Shown: positions 1-5,064 of the stretch, one piece after another
Position numbering within the stretch: the stretch's first letter is position 1
How the letters are laid out: every line of letters begins with the position of its first letter
Source: Candidatus Nitrosopumilus sp.
GTDB taxonomy: Archaea; Thermoproteota; Nitrososphaeria; Nitrososphaerales; Nitrosopumilaceae
DNA length: 12,013 nucleotides
Reading direction: 5' to 3'
NCBI GenBank assembly: GCA_018657375.1
Contig: JABHXI010000082.1
Coordinates: forward strand, 1-12,013
Position numbers and translations under genes: made by a program
Notes under the pieces: model-generated
Told to the model about the DNA's origin: nothing
Database searches by the model: none
What the model saw: only the letters and a program-made list of their open reading frames with translations

Positions 1-11
1 CTCAGGTAACA

Positions 12-22
12 CTTTAAAGCTT
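12..22 (+). promoter_or_regulatory. TATA box of the tRNA-Thr gene
   Basis: The element CTTTAAAGCTT, with TTTAAA at 13-18, is centred about 29 bases before the first base of the tRNA. That is the usual spacing of an archaeal TATA box. Archaea use one RNA polymerase with TBP and TFB for tRNA genes, so an upstream TATA box is expected. The call rests on position and composition only. Confidence 0.55.
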
Positions 23-44
23 GAAAAATTTTATTTTATTTCGT

Positions 45-118
45 GCCAATGTAGCTCAGCCTGGTAGAGCAACTGATTTGTAATCAGTAGGTCATGGGTT
101 CAGATCCCGTCATTGGCT
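45..118 (+). tRNA. tRNA-Thr (anticodon UGU)
   Basis: A complete cloverleaf can be folded by hand. The acceptor stem GCCAATG (45-51) pairs with CATTGGC (111-117). The D stem GCTC (54-57) pairs with GAGC (67-70) around a loop holding GG. The anticodon stem ACTGA (72-76) pairs with TCAGT (84-88) and the T stem ATGGG (94-98) pairs with CCCGT (106-110) around TTCAGAT. The seven-base anticodon loop TTTGTAA places TGT at 79-81, which reads ACA (threonine). The discriminator base 118 is T, the usual base for archaeal tRNA-Thr. There is no intron and the CCA end is not encoded, so it must be added after transcription. Confidence 0.97.
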
Positions 119-130
119 CTTCTAATTTTT
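119..130 (+). terminator. T-rich terminator after tRNA-Thr
   Basis: The tRNA is followed directly by a pyrimidine- and T-rich stretch ending in five T residues (126-130). Archaeal RNA polymerase commonly stops at T-rich tracts without a hairpin, so this is a likely end for the tRNA transcript. Confidence 0.4.
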
Positions 131-160
131 AAAAAAAATACAATACGAATAAGTACGCTA

Positions 161-172
161 ATTTTTAAAATA
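161..172 (+). promoter_or_regulatory. Probable TATA box of the DsbA-like gene
   Basis: The AT-rich element ATTTTTAAAATA lies between the tRNA and the oxidoreductase. An archaeal start site about 25 bases downstream would fall near 192. That is downstream of the possible TTG codon at 179 and upstream of the GTG at 224, so the position helps choose the start. A second AT run at 129-140 is a less likely alternative. Confidence 0.4.
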
Positions 173-223
173 CAATATTTGAGTTCAGAAAATTTTGAAA
201 ATCTAAAAAAAAATGAAAAAATA

Positions 224-985
224 GTGAAAAAATCAACATTCAATGGATTAATCATAACAACCGTCATAGCCATAGGAATTTCATCATTTCTTGGAGGAAC
301 GTACATAGCAAATCTAGATTCAAATCAAATTTCACAAGAAGAACTAGACGAGGCAATTGCAAAATTGGAATTAAAAATTCTTCAAAACAAATTACCCTCA
401 AACCAACCAATGATAGAATTAAAAATATCAGCAGATAATGATCCAATTATAGGGAGTTCAAATGCCCCAATCACAATAATAGAATTTTCAGATTTTCAAT
501 GTCCATTTTGTGCAAAATTTCATACTCAAACACTACCAAAAATTATGAATGAATATGTCAAAGAAGGTAAAGTCAAATTAGTGTTCAGGGATTTTCCAAT
601 TCAAAGTATTCATTCTAATGCATTACTAGCATCAGTAGCAGCAGAATGTGCAAATGAGCAAGAGAAGTTTAAAGAAATGCACGACAGATTATTTGAAAAT
701 CAAAATGAATGGAATAGCAAAAATACAGACAATCTAATTATTTTATTTAATCAATATTCATTAGAAATGGGAATGGAAAAAGAAAAATTTGATTCTTGTC
801 TAAAAAATGGAAAACATATCAAAGAAATTCAAAAAGATCTAGAAGATGGTAGGACATACGGGGTTACAGGAACACCCAGTTTTTTTATTGGAAATGATGA
901 AATTGGGTTTATGGAATTAAAAGGAGCACATCCTTTTGAAAATTTTAAAAATGTTATTGACACTCAATTAAAAAAAATAAAATAA
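224..985 (+). CDS. Membrane-anchored DsbA-family thiol-disulfide oxidoreductase
   Basis: This 253-residue protein belongs to the DsbA-like (DSBA oxidoreductase/Thioredoxin_4) group, which makes or reshuffles disulfide bonds in exported proteins. Numbered from the GTG, it has a short basic start (KK), a hydrophobic segment at about residues 8-27 that acts as signal anchor, a linker, and then a thioredoxin fold. The active site is C93-P-F-C96 and the cis-proline loop is T217-P218 in VTGTPSFF. Two more cysteines, C142 and C192, lie in the helical insertion. The domain should face the outside of the cytoplasmic membrane. The open frame runs back into the tRNA gene, so a far-upstream start is impossible. 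GTG at 224 lies just before KKSTFNG and the hydrophobic stretch, and after the likely transcription start; TTG at 179 is the alternative. The natural substrate cannot be told from sequence. Confidence 0.9.
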   Translation: MKKSTFNGLIITTVIAIGISSFLGGTYIANLDSNQISQEELDEAIAKLELKILQNKLPSNQPMIELKISADNDPIIGSSNAPITIIEFSDFQCPFCAKFHTQTLPKIMNEYVKEGKVKLVFRDFPIQSIHSNALLASVAAECANEQEKFKEMHDRLFENQNEWNSKNTDNLIILFNQYSLEMGMEKEKFDSCLKNGKHIKEIQKDLEDGRTYGVTGTPSFFIGNDEIGFMELKGAHPFENFKNVIDTQLKKIK

Positions 986-1029
986 CAAGCGTTTATTAGA
1001 CCTGAAACGATTTTTTTGGTATCGGAATA

Positions 1030-1060
1030 ATGACGAATAGCCACCAGGCTTTATCGTCAT
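1030..1060 (+). promoter_or_regulatory. Stem-loop in the helicase 5' leader
   Basis: The segments ATGACGA (1030-1036) and TCGTCAT (1054-1060) can form a seven-base-pair stem. Inside it, AGCC (1039-1042) pairs with GGCT (1047-1050) around the loop ACCA. The inner strand AGCCA (1039-1043) can instead pair with TGGCT at 1060-1064, which would break the first fold, so two exclusive structures are possible. The stretch is clearly richer in G+C than its surroundings. An AT-rich box, GTTTATTAG (991-999), would start transcription near 1021, placing this structure in the mRNA leader of the DEAD-box helicase. Control of helicase expression by leader structure is inference. Confidence 0.45.
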
Positions 1061-1086
1061 GGCTTAAGAGAACAAAAAAGAAATGA
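1030..1086 (+). CDS. Upstream ORF overlapping the helicase start (leader peptide candidate)
   Basis: An ATG at 1030 opens an 18-codon frame encoding MTNSHQALSSWLKRTKKK. Its TGA stop at 1084-1086 overlaps the ATG of the helicase at 1083 in the sequence ATGA, the arrangement typical of coupled translation. The peptide is small and basic at its C-terminus. Its codons (ACG, CAC, CAG, TCG) are unlike those favoured by neighbouring genes, so the frame may simply be a by-product of the RNA stem that covers its first half. No ribosome binding site is visible. It is either a coupled leader peptide or an untranslated structured leader; the sequence alone does not decide. Confidence 0.3.
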   Translation: MTNSHQALSSWLKRTKKK

Positions 1087-2435
1087 CAAAATTTAAAGAT
1101 TTAGGATTAAATGACGAAGTACTAAGAGGAATTACTGATCAAGGTTACGAAGAGGCATTTGAAATTCAAGAAGCAGTAATTCCAATATTACTTTCTAAAA
1201 GGGACGTTGTAGGACAAGCCCATACAGGTTCAGGTAAAACAGCAGCATTTGCACTATCAATGTTAAATGACATAGTTCCAAAAAAAGGAATTCAAGGATT
1301 AATCATGGCACCAACAAGAGAGTTGGCAATACAGATCAATACAGAAATTAGAAAAATGGGAAAATATACGGGAATTAAAACTGCAACGGTTTACGGAGGA
1401 CAAGGAATGGGGGTTCAACTAGATGCACTGCACAGGGGAGTAGAAATTATTGTTGCAACTCCAGGTAGACTCATAGACCATCTCAAGAGAGGATCAATAG
1501 AATTAGGAGATGTCACACACATTGTACTGGATGAAGCAGATACAATGTTAGACATGGGATTTGTAGATGACATTCAATTTATTTTAGACCTATCACCAGA
1601 AGACAGAGTAATGTCGTTGTTCTCAGCAACAATGCCAACTGCAATTTTGAGATTAGCTGAAGATTATCTACACAATCCAAAACAAATCTTGTTAGATGCA
1701 GATGATCTAAGTGGGGAAGGAATAGACCAATCATTTTTAGTGATTAAAGACAGAGACAAGTTCAAGTATTTACTGGATTTCATAAAACCACTAAAAGGTC
1801 AGATCATTGTATTTTGTTCAACAAAATATAGAACAAGAGATGTTGCAAAATATTTGCATCAAGAGAAATACAACGCAGTTGCAATAGAAGGCGACATGTC
1901 TCAAAGTAGAAGAGAGCAATCAATGGCAAAATTTAGAAACGGTAAAGCAGATATTTTGGTTGCAACAGATGTCGCATCAAGAGGAATAGACGTCCCAAGA
2001 GTAGAACTAGTTGTTAACTACGACGTACCAAATCAGGAAATGGCATATTTCCACAGAATAGGTAGAACTGCAAGGGCAGGAACTGAAGGCAGAGCAATTA
2101 CATTTGTATCGTATTCATCAATAGGGGATTGGAACATAATTAAACGTCAAATTAAAGTACCGTTAAGAGATTTAAATCAAGAAATGCATATCGAAGTTTC
2201 AATTCCAGATCCACTAAAAAGACAATCATCTTCAAGAAGATTTGGAGGAGGCGGTTACGGTAGAGGCGGCGGTGGCAGAAGTAGCTACGGCAGCAGAGGC
2301 GGCGGTGGCAGAAGTAGCTACGGCAGCAGAGGCGGAGGCGGTTACGGTAGAAATAGTAGAGACGACAGAGGAACAAAAAGAAGAGACACTGATGGCGACG
2401 GTAAAAACAGCTACGGTGGACGTAGTAGATGGTAA
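1083..2435 (+). CDS. DEAD-box ATP-dependent RNA helicase with RGG-rich tail
   Basis: This 450-residue protein is a full DEAD-box helicase, which uses ATP to unwind short RNA duplexes and remodel RNA-protein complexes in the cytoplasm. All core motifs are visible in order: Q motif ending in IQ (residues 28-29), motif I AHTGSGKT (46-53), Ia PTRELA (77-82), GG (105-106), TPGR (126-129), DEAD (150-153), SAT (181-183), IVFC (242-245), TDVASRGID (295-303) and HRIGRTAR (324-331). Motif I has H where Q is usual, and the Q motif has AF in place of the common PT. Residues about 387-450 form a glycine- and arginine-rich tail with RGGGG and SSYGS repeats, a typical RNA-binding extension. It resembles bacterial and archaeal cold-shock helicases (DeaD/CsdA-like). 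Its leader is structured and overlaps a short uORF. Confidence 0.96.
   Translation: MTKFKDLGLNDEVLRGITDQGYEEAFEIQEAVIPILLSKRDVVGQAHTGSGKTAAFALSMLNDIVPKKGIQGLIMAPTRELAIQINTEIRKMGKYTGIKTATVYGGQGMGVQLDALHRGVEIIVATPGRLIDHLKRGSIELGDVTHIVLDEADTMLDMGFVDDIQFILDLSPEDRVMSLFSATMPTAILRLAEDYLHNPKQILLDADDLSGEGIDQSFLVIKDRDKFKYLLDFIKPLKGQIIVFCSTKYRTRDVAKYLHQEKYNAVAIEGDMSQSRREQSMAKFRNGKADILVATDVASRGIDVPRVELVVNYDVPNQEMAYFHRIGRTARAGTEGRAITFVSYSSIGDWNIIKRQIKVPLRDLNQEMHIEVSIPDPLKRQSSSRRFGGGGYGRGGGGRSSYGSRGGGGRSSYGSRGGGGYGRNSRDDRGTKRRDTDGDGKNSYGGRSRW
2247..2351 (+). repeat. Tandem repeats encoding the RGG/YGS tail
   Basis: A 33-base unit occurs twice in perfect tandem at 2262-2294 and 2295-2327, and a third copy begins at 2328. 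Each unit encodes RGGGGRSSYGS. The array is flanked by two identical 18-base copies of GGAGGCGGTTACGGTAGA at 2247-2264 and 2334-2351. The unit length is a multiple of three, so loss or gain of a copy keeps the frame. The repeats are much richer in G+C than the rest of the gene. Confidence 0.9.
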
Positions 2436-2487
2436 TATTACAAAAATTTAAAGATAAGAACTACAATACTCAATCCAAGGTAAAATA

Positions 2488-2724
2488 ATGCATAAAGGTT
2501 TCATTTTATTAAATTGTGATCTAGGGGCAGAAGAATACATTGTTGATCAGTTAAAACAGATGACAATAATAGATAACGCATATTTAACTTTTGGAGCATA
2601 TGATGTAATTGCAGAGATCGAAACAGAAGATCAAGAGGGGTTTGAGAAAGTGGTAGCAATAATCAGAAAACTTTCAAGAGTTGTAAGCACAATGACATTG
2701 AATGTAATTGATACCGACAAATAG
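2488..2724 (+). CDS. Stand-alone Lrp/AsnC ligand-binding (RAM) domain protein
   Basis: The 78-residue product matches the C-terminal effector-binding domain of Lrp/AsnC regulators, with no DNA-binding helix-turn-helix. Visible features are the opening beta strand GFILLNCDLGAEE, the central strand-turn LTFGAYDVIAEIET, and the closing VVSTMTLNVI, which matches the usual V-x-S-T-x-T pattern. Such stand-alone RAM proteins form beta-alpha-beta-beta-alpha-beta oligomers that bind amino acids or other small molecules. They may modulate full-length Lrp proteins. The ATG is preceded by AAGG at 2477-2480, seven bases away, a plausible ribosome binding site. A TATA-like element at about 2442-2453 suggests its own promoter in addition to any read-through from the helicase. 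The ligand is unknown. Confidence 0.88.
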   Translation: MHKGFILLNCDLGAEEYIVDQLKQMTIIDNAYLTFGAYDVIAEIETEDQEGFEKVVAIIRKLSRVVSTMTLNVIDTDK

Positions 2725-2753
2725 GCACGGATTATCAGAACCTTAAATAAATA

Positions 2754-2939
2754 TTATTTTTTATCCAATTTCTTGGATAATTTTAAATTCTCTTTTTCTA
2801 GTGTTTTTACTTTTTTTATAACTTTTTTAAGATCTGCATTCATTTTTTTTAAATCTTTTTCCACTCTCAACAAATCATTTAATGATCGAGGAATTTTTTT
2901 AGCAGAATCTTTTTCCGCAAGGCCAGTTTTTTCTATCAA
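2754..2939 (-). CDS. Small lysine-rich coiled-coil protein
   Basis: The product is 61 residues long, with 18 lysines and 2 arginines against 10 acidic residues. From residue 23 to the end it follows a heptad pattern. One core position holds L23, L30, L37, V44, N51 and L58, and the other V26, M33, V40, L47 and L54, as in a coiled coil. The start is a TTG at 2939-2937; a stop lies upstream in the same frame at 2978-2976 and no ATG precedes the coiled coil. On the minus strand the box TCTAAAAAGA (2961-2970) lies about 26 bases upstream, fitting a leaderless start. No family was recognised. A basic coiled coil could bind nucleic acid or a partner protein, but that is inference. Confidence 0.55.
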   Translation of the reverse strand: MIEKTGLAEKDSAKKIPRSLNDLLRVEKDLKKMNADLKKVIKKVKTLEKENLKLSKKLDKK

Positions 2940-2988
2940 TTTTTTTTTTATTATTAAAGTTCTTTTTAGATCTTTCTACAAAAAAACA

Positions 2989-3111
2989 CTATTTTTCATC
3001 ATCTGCAGAATCATAGCCCAATTCTTCCAGAATTTTATAATATCCTTCAGGGTCAATTTCTTTCAATTTGACGATTACATCAAAAAAAGCTTTGTCGACA
3101 TCTTCAGTCAT
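2989..3111 (-). CDS. Acidic 40-residue protein, function unknown
   Basis: An ATG at 3111-3109 opens a 40-codon frame ending in TAG. The product has 13 acidic residues against 5 lysines and contains the helical stretch KLKEIDPEGYYKILEELGYD. It uses the same codons as neighbouring genes. It precedes the lysine-rich coiled-coil gene on the same strand by 49 bases, so the two could share a transcript. A phenylalanine-rich plus-strand frame covers the same bases but looks like the complement of lysine codons. No family was recognised. Confidence 0.55.
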   Translation of the reverse strand: MTEDVDKAFFDVIVKLKEIDPEGYYKILEELGYDSADDEK

Positions 3112-3206
3112 GGATTTTTTAGTGTATCATTTACCTAAAATGATTACTCTATTTTCGATTACAAGTCAAAATAACTATAAAAATAAAAAGATGTTTTCAT
3201 GTGTAC

Positions 3207-3222
3207 AATTTTAATTAAAATT
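3207..3222. repeat. 16-base perfect palindrome
   Basis: AATTTTAATTAAAATT reads the same on both strands. It sits in the 205-base gap between the divergent genes at 3111 and 3317, about 95 bases from each. It could be a regulator binding site, but long A/T palindromes also arise by chance in sequence this AT-rich. Nothing else was recognised in this gap apart from AT-rich promoter sequence. Confidence 0.3.
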
Positions 3223-3282
3223 TTGAAATAATGGACAAAATATAGAGTAAGAAAAAGTAAAAATGAATAAAAATAAGGGAAT

Positions 3283-3293
3283 AATTGTTATAT
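3283..3293 (+). promoter_or_regulatory. TATA-like element before the gene at 3317
   Basis: The AT-rich segment AATTGTTATAT is centred about 28-29 bases upstream of the TTG at 3317, the spacing expected for a leaderless archaeal transcript. This supports the TTG as start, since a TGA stop at 3293-3295 excludes any longer frame and no in-frame ATG lies near the beginning of the protein. Confidence 0.4.
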
Positions 3294-3316
3294 GAGGAAA
3301 CGATGATTGTTTCAAA

Positions 3317-3607
3317 TTGCAAAAAATTGAATATGAAGGAACCGTATGGGTATTAAATTACAATAATCCAGAACCACTATTAGATCACTCAATTCACATG
3401 CTAGAAAAACATGGGGTGAAACGCGAAGATATGACAATAACAGAAACACCAAATGTTGCAGTGGGGGAAATTGTGGTTGAAATATGGCCATATGAATTAG
3501 TTATAGGGAGAGTAAGAACAACTAGAAATGATTCATTCATTAGCGGTTCTGAATTGAATATTGAGTTAAAATTAGATGAAAACGGAAATTATGTAGATTA
3601 TCTTTGA
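3317..3607 (+). CDS. Conserved-looking 96-residue protein, function unknown
   Basis: This soluble protein has no membrane segment and no cysteine. It is a mix of beta-strand-like stretches (GTVWVLNY, GEIVVEIWPYELVIG, ELNIELKL) and one helix. The only usable start is TTG at 3317, supported by a TATA-like element at the leaderless distance. Its TGA stop overlaps the TTG of the next gene in the sequence TTGA (3604-3607), so the two are probably translated from one mRNA. No family was recognised. Pairing with an exported protein suggests a shared process, but not which one. Confidence 0.7.
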   Translation: MQKIEYEGTVWVLNYNNPEPLLDHSIHMLEKHGVKREDMTITETPNVAVGEIVVEIWPYELVIGRVRTTRNDSFISGSELNIELKLDENGNYVDYL

Positions 3608-4293
3608 AAAAAAATAAAATTCAAAACATTAGCATTCTTACTATTGCCATTTTAATAATTGGTTCAATTATCGCATATAATTATTCAACAGACATTACAA
3701 AGCAGAAAGGATTGCAATTTGGAAATGAATTAAATGAAATAGAAAACAACATTTCAAACATTCAAGAAAAATTTTATTCAGAAAAAATAAAATGGGCAGA
3801 AGGAGACATTTCAAAAACAGAATTGTTAGAGTTTTACGAAGTTCATGTAGACAATTTTAAAAAAAATATATCAAAATATGACAAATTAACACCACCAGAA
3901 TTATTCAAGAGTTCAGTGGCATTATTAAAAATGTCAGCTGAAACTCAATTGGAAAGTGATCTGCAATACATTCAATGGATAGAAACAGGAGACGAATCTG
4001 CCAAAATTAGATCAGACGCACTATTCCAAGAATCATATGAATATCAAAATTTAGGTTTAGTTGAATTTCAAACAGCAAAAGTAGGCATGAAATATTATGA
4101 AGGTGGCGAAAAATTTGAAGAGCCGCAGGGAGTATCACCACAAAAAGTACAACAGGTGTATGAAAAAATGGAAAAACAGTGTAGTGAGCAGTTTAAAAAT
4201 GAGTCAGGAGGATTTGATTCTAATCAAATGGAAGTAGAATTGTTCAATTGTAGCAATGAAGCAAAAGAATGGAAGATACAGCACATGCCATAA
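3604..4293 (+). CDS. Exported or membrane-anchored helical protein, function unknown
   Basis: The 229-residue product starts with KKNK and then a hydrophobic span at about residues 8-26, fitting a signal anchor or uncleaved signal peptide. The rest is highly charged and mostly helical, and should lie outside the membrane. Two cysteines near the C-terminus, C193 and C216, could form a disulfide; a DsbA-like protein is encoded at 224-985. The TTG start overlaps the stop of the upstream gene, indicating an operon. No enzyme motif was seen and no family recognised. Periplasmic-type helical sensor or scaffold domains are possible analogies only. Confidence 0.75.
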   Translation: MKKNKIQNISILTIAILIIGSIIAYNYSTDITKQKGLQFGNELNEIENNISNIQEKFYSEKIKWAEGDISKTELLEFYEVHVDNFKKNISKYDKLTPPELFKSSVALLKMSAETQLESDLQYIQWIETGDESAKIRSDALFQESYEYQNLGLVEFQTAKVGMKYYEGGEKFEEPQGVSPQKVQQVYEKMEKQCSEQFKNESGGFDSNQMEVELFNCSNEAKEWKIQHMP

Positions 4294-4309
4294 ATAAAAA
4301 ATATAAAAA

Positions 4310-4780
4310 TTACAGCAATTCAGATTTTTGTAATAAACTCAAGATAGGATAAACTTCCTCTAACAACGCAGACTTTTCAAGAATAGTAGGTTTTGAAAAC
4401 TTTACAGGGAAAGTCATGGTCAACATGTCTTGATCAGTATGAGAAATTCCAATAAAATGACGAGTGTTATGCATTTCAGAAAGAAAAACAGACCATTTTT
4501 CTAAATGAACAGATACACGAGAGATATTTTGTTTTACTTCAGAAAGAACAGTGTTCAAATCAGTGTCAAATAATTTAAATTTAACAAGAGGAATCATCAA
4601 CATACCACCCAACACTACATCACGATTCTTTATTTTAGATAGAATGAGATCCTCAGGATCTTTTACAGCAGAAAGATCACCAAAATCAGGATCAAAGTAA
4701 CCGGCTACCAATTTCTCAGAGTCGTATATTCTAAAATATCCATCTTCAAATTCTAATTTCCACGATGCCAAGGAAAACAT
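4310..4780 (-). CDS. Hypothetical 156-residue soluble protein
   Basis: This protein begins with the strand-rich segment SWKLEFEDGYFRIYDSEKL and has a central hydrophobic patch, GGMLMIPLVKFKLF. It lacks cysteines and has no clear membrane span. The ATG at 4780 is preceded on the minus strand by an AT-rich box at about 4799-4811, centred 26 bases upstream, which fits a leaderless transcript. It ends 16 bases from the convergent gene at 4293. Codon use matches the window. No known domain was recognised. Confidence 0.75.
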   Translation of the reverse strand: MFSLASWKLEFEDGYFRIYDSEKLVAGYFDPDFGDLSAVKDPEDLILSKIKNRDVVLGGMLMIPLVKFKLFDTDLNTVLSEVKQNISRVSVHLEKWSVFLSEMHNTRHFIGISHTDQDMLTMTFPVKFSKPTILEKSALLEEVYPILSLLQKSELL

Positions 4781-4858
4781 ACAGGAATACTAACTACTAA
4801 ATGTTTATTCAAAAAAATAATTTTGAGGATACTATGGATACTAGTAATTTTAAAAAAA

Positions 4859-4990
4859 TTAATTGTTGTTTTCAAGTAAATTCAATGCTTCTTGCAAAGA
4901 TACTTCAAGTTCATTAATTCGTTTTCGTAGTTCAATATTTTCATCTCGCAAGGAATCTCTCTCCCTAGTGAGTATTTCGTTAATATCCAT
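4859..4990 (-). CDS. 43-residue stand-alone leucine zipper protein
   Basis: The ATG at 4990 opens a 43-codon frame that is almost entirely one amphipathic helix. Leucines occupy every seventh position at 7, 14, 21 and 28 (A35 next). The paired core position holds N18, I25, L32 and L39. An asparagine in this position is a hallmark of parallel dimeric zippers such as GCN4. The protein is acidic (11 acidic, 6 basic residues). A TATA-like element TAAAAATA (complement of 5013-5020) lies 26 bases upstream of the ATG. It was found by direct reading because it is short. No DNA-binding basic region precedes the zipper, so its role is unknown; oligomerisation or adaptor function is inference. Confidence 0.6.
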   Translation of the reverse strand: MDINEILTRERDSLRDENIELRKRINELEVSLQEALNLLENNN

Positions 4991-5009
4991 AAGGAAATAA
5001 AAAACAGCA

Positions 5010-5040
5010 GCCTATTTTTACATTACAATTTTCGATAGGC
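5010..5040 (-). promoter_or_regulatory. Inverted repeat over the zipper gene promoter
   Basis: GCCTAT (5010-5015) and ATAGGC (5035-5040) form an inverted repeat with a 19-base spacer. On the minus strand it follows the stop of the gene at 5065 and is followed by a T-rich tract, so it could act as a transcription terminator. The left arm also overlaps the TATA-like element of the zipper gene that starts at 4990, so it could instead be an operator. The sequence does not distinguish these. Confidence 0.4.
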
Positions 5041-5064
5041 ACCAAAAATCAAAGTGACCAGGCA

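Noticed and set aside
113-223. Extending the DsbA-like protein to a start inside the tRNA gene
   Set aside because: The frame is open there, but the bases are part of a complete tRNA, and the signal anchor begins right after the GTG at 224.
1038-1048. The 11-base string TAGCCACCAGG in the helicase leader recurs at 8714-8724
   Set aside because: The second copy is antisense to codons of the membrane micro-ORF, is not in a matching hairpin, and an 11-base match in 12 kb is weak evidence for a repeat family.
1030-1065. Helicase leader as a C/D box guide RNA
   Set aside because: ATGACGA is one base from a C box, but no D box CTGA follows at a suitable distance, so the guide-RNA layout is not met.
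2242-2451. A 69-codon plus-strand frame rich in alanine, glutamate and valine inside the helicase tail
   Set aside because: It is the +1 reading of the glycine-rich tandem repeats; its repetitive sequence mirrors those repeats and it has no promoter or ribosome binding site of its own.
2773-3138. A 121-codon phenylalanine-rich plus-strand frame
   Set aside because: The phenylalanine runs are the complement of lysine codons in the two minus-strand small genes. It has no domain signal.
4801-4917. A 38-codon plus-strand ATG frame
   Set aside because: It is largely antisense to the leucine-zipper gene, which has a clear heptad pattern and a TATA element at the right distance; the plus frame has neither.
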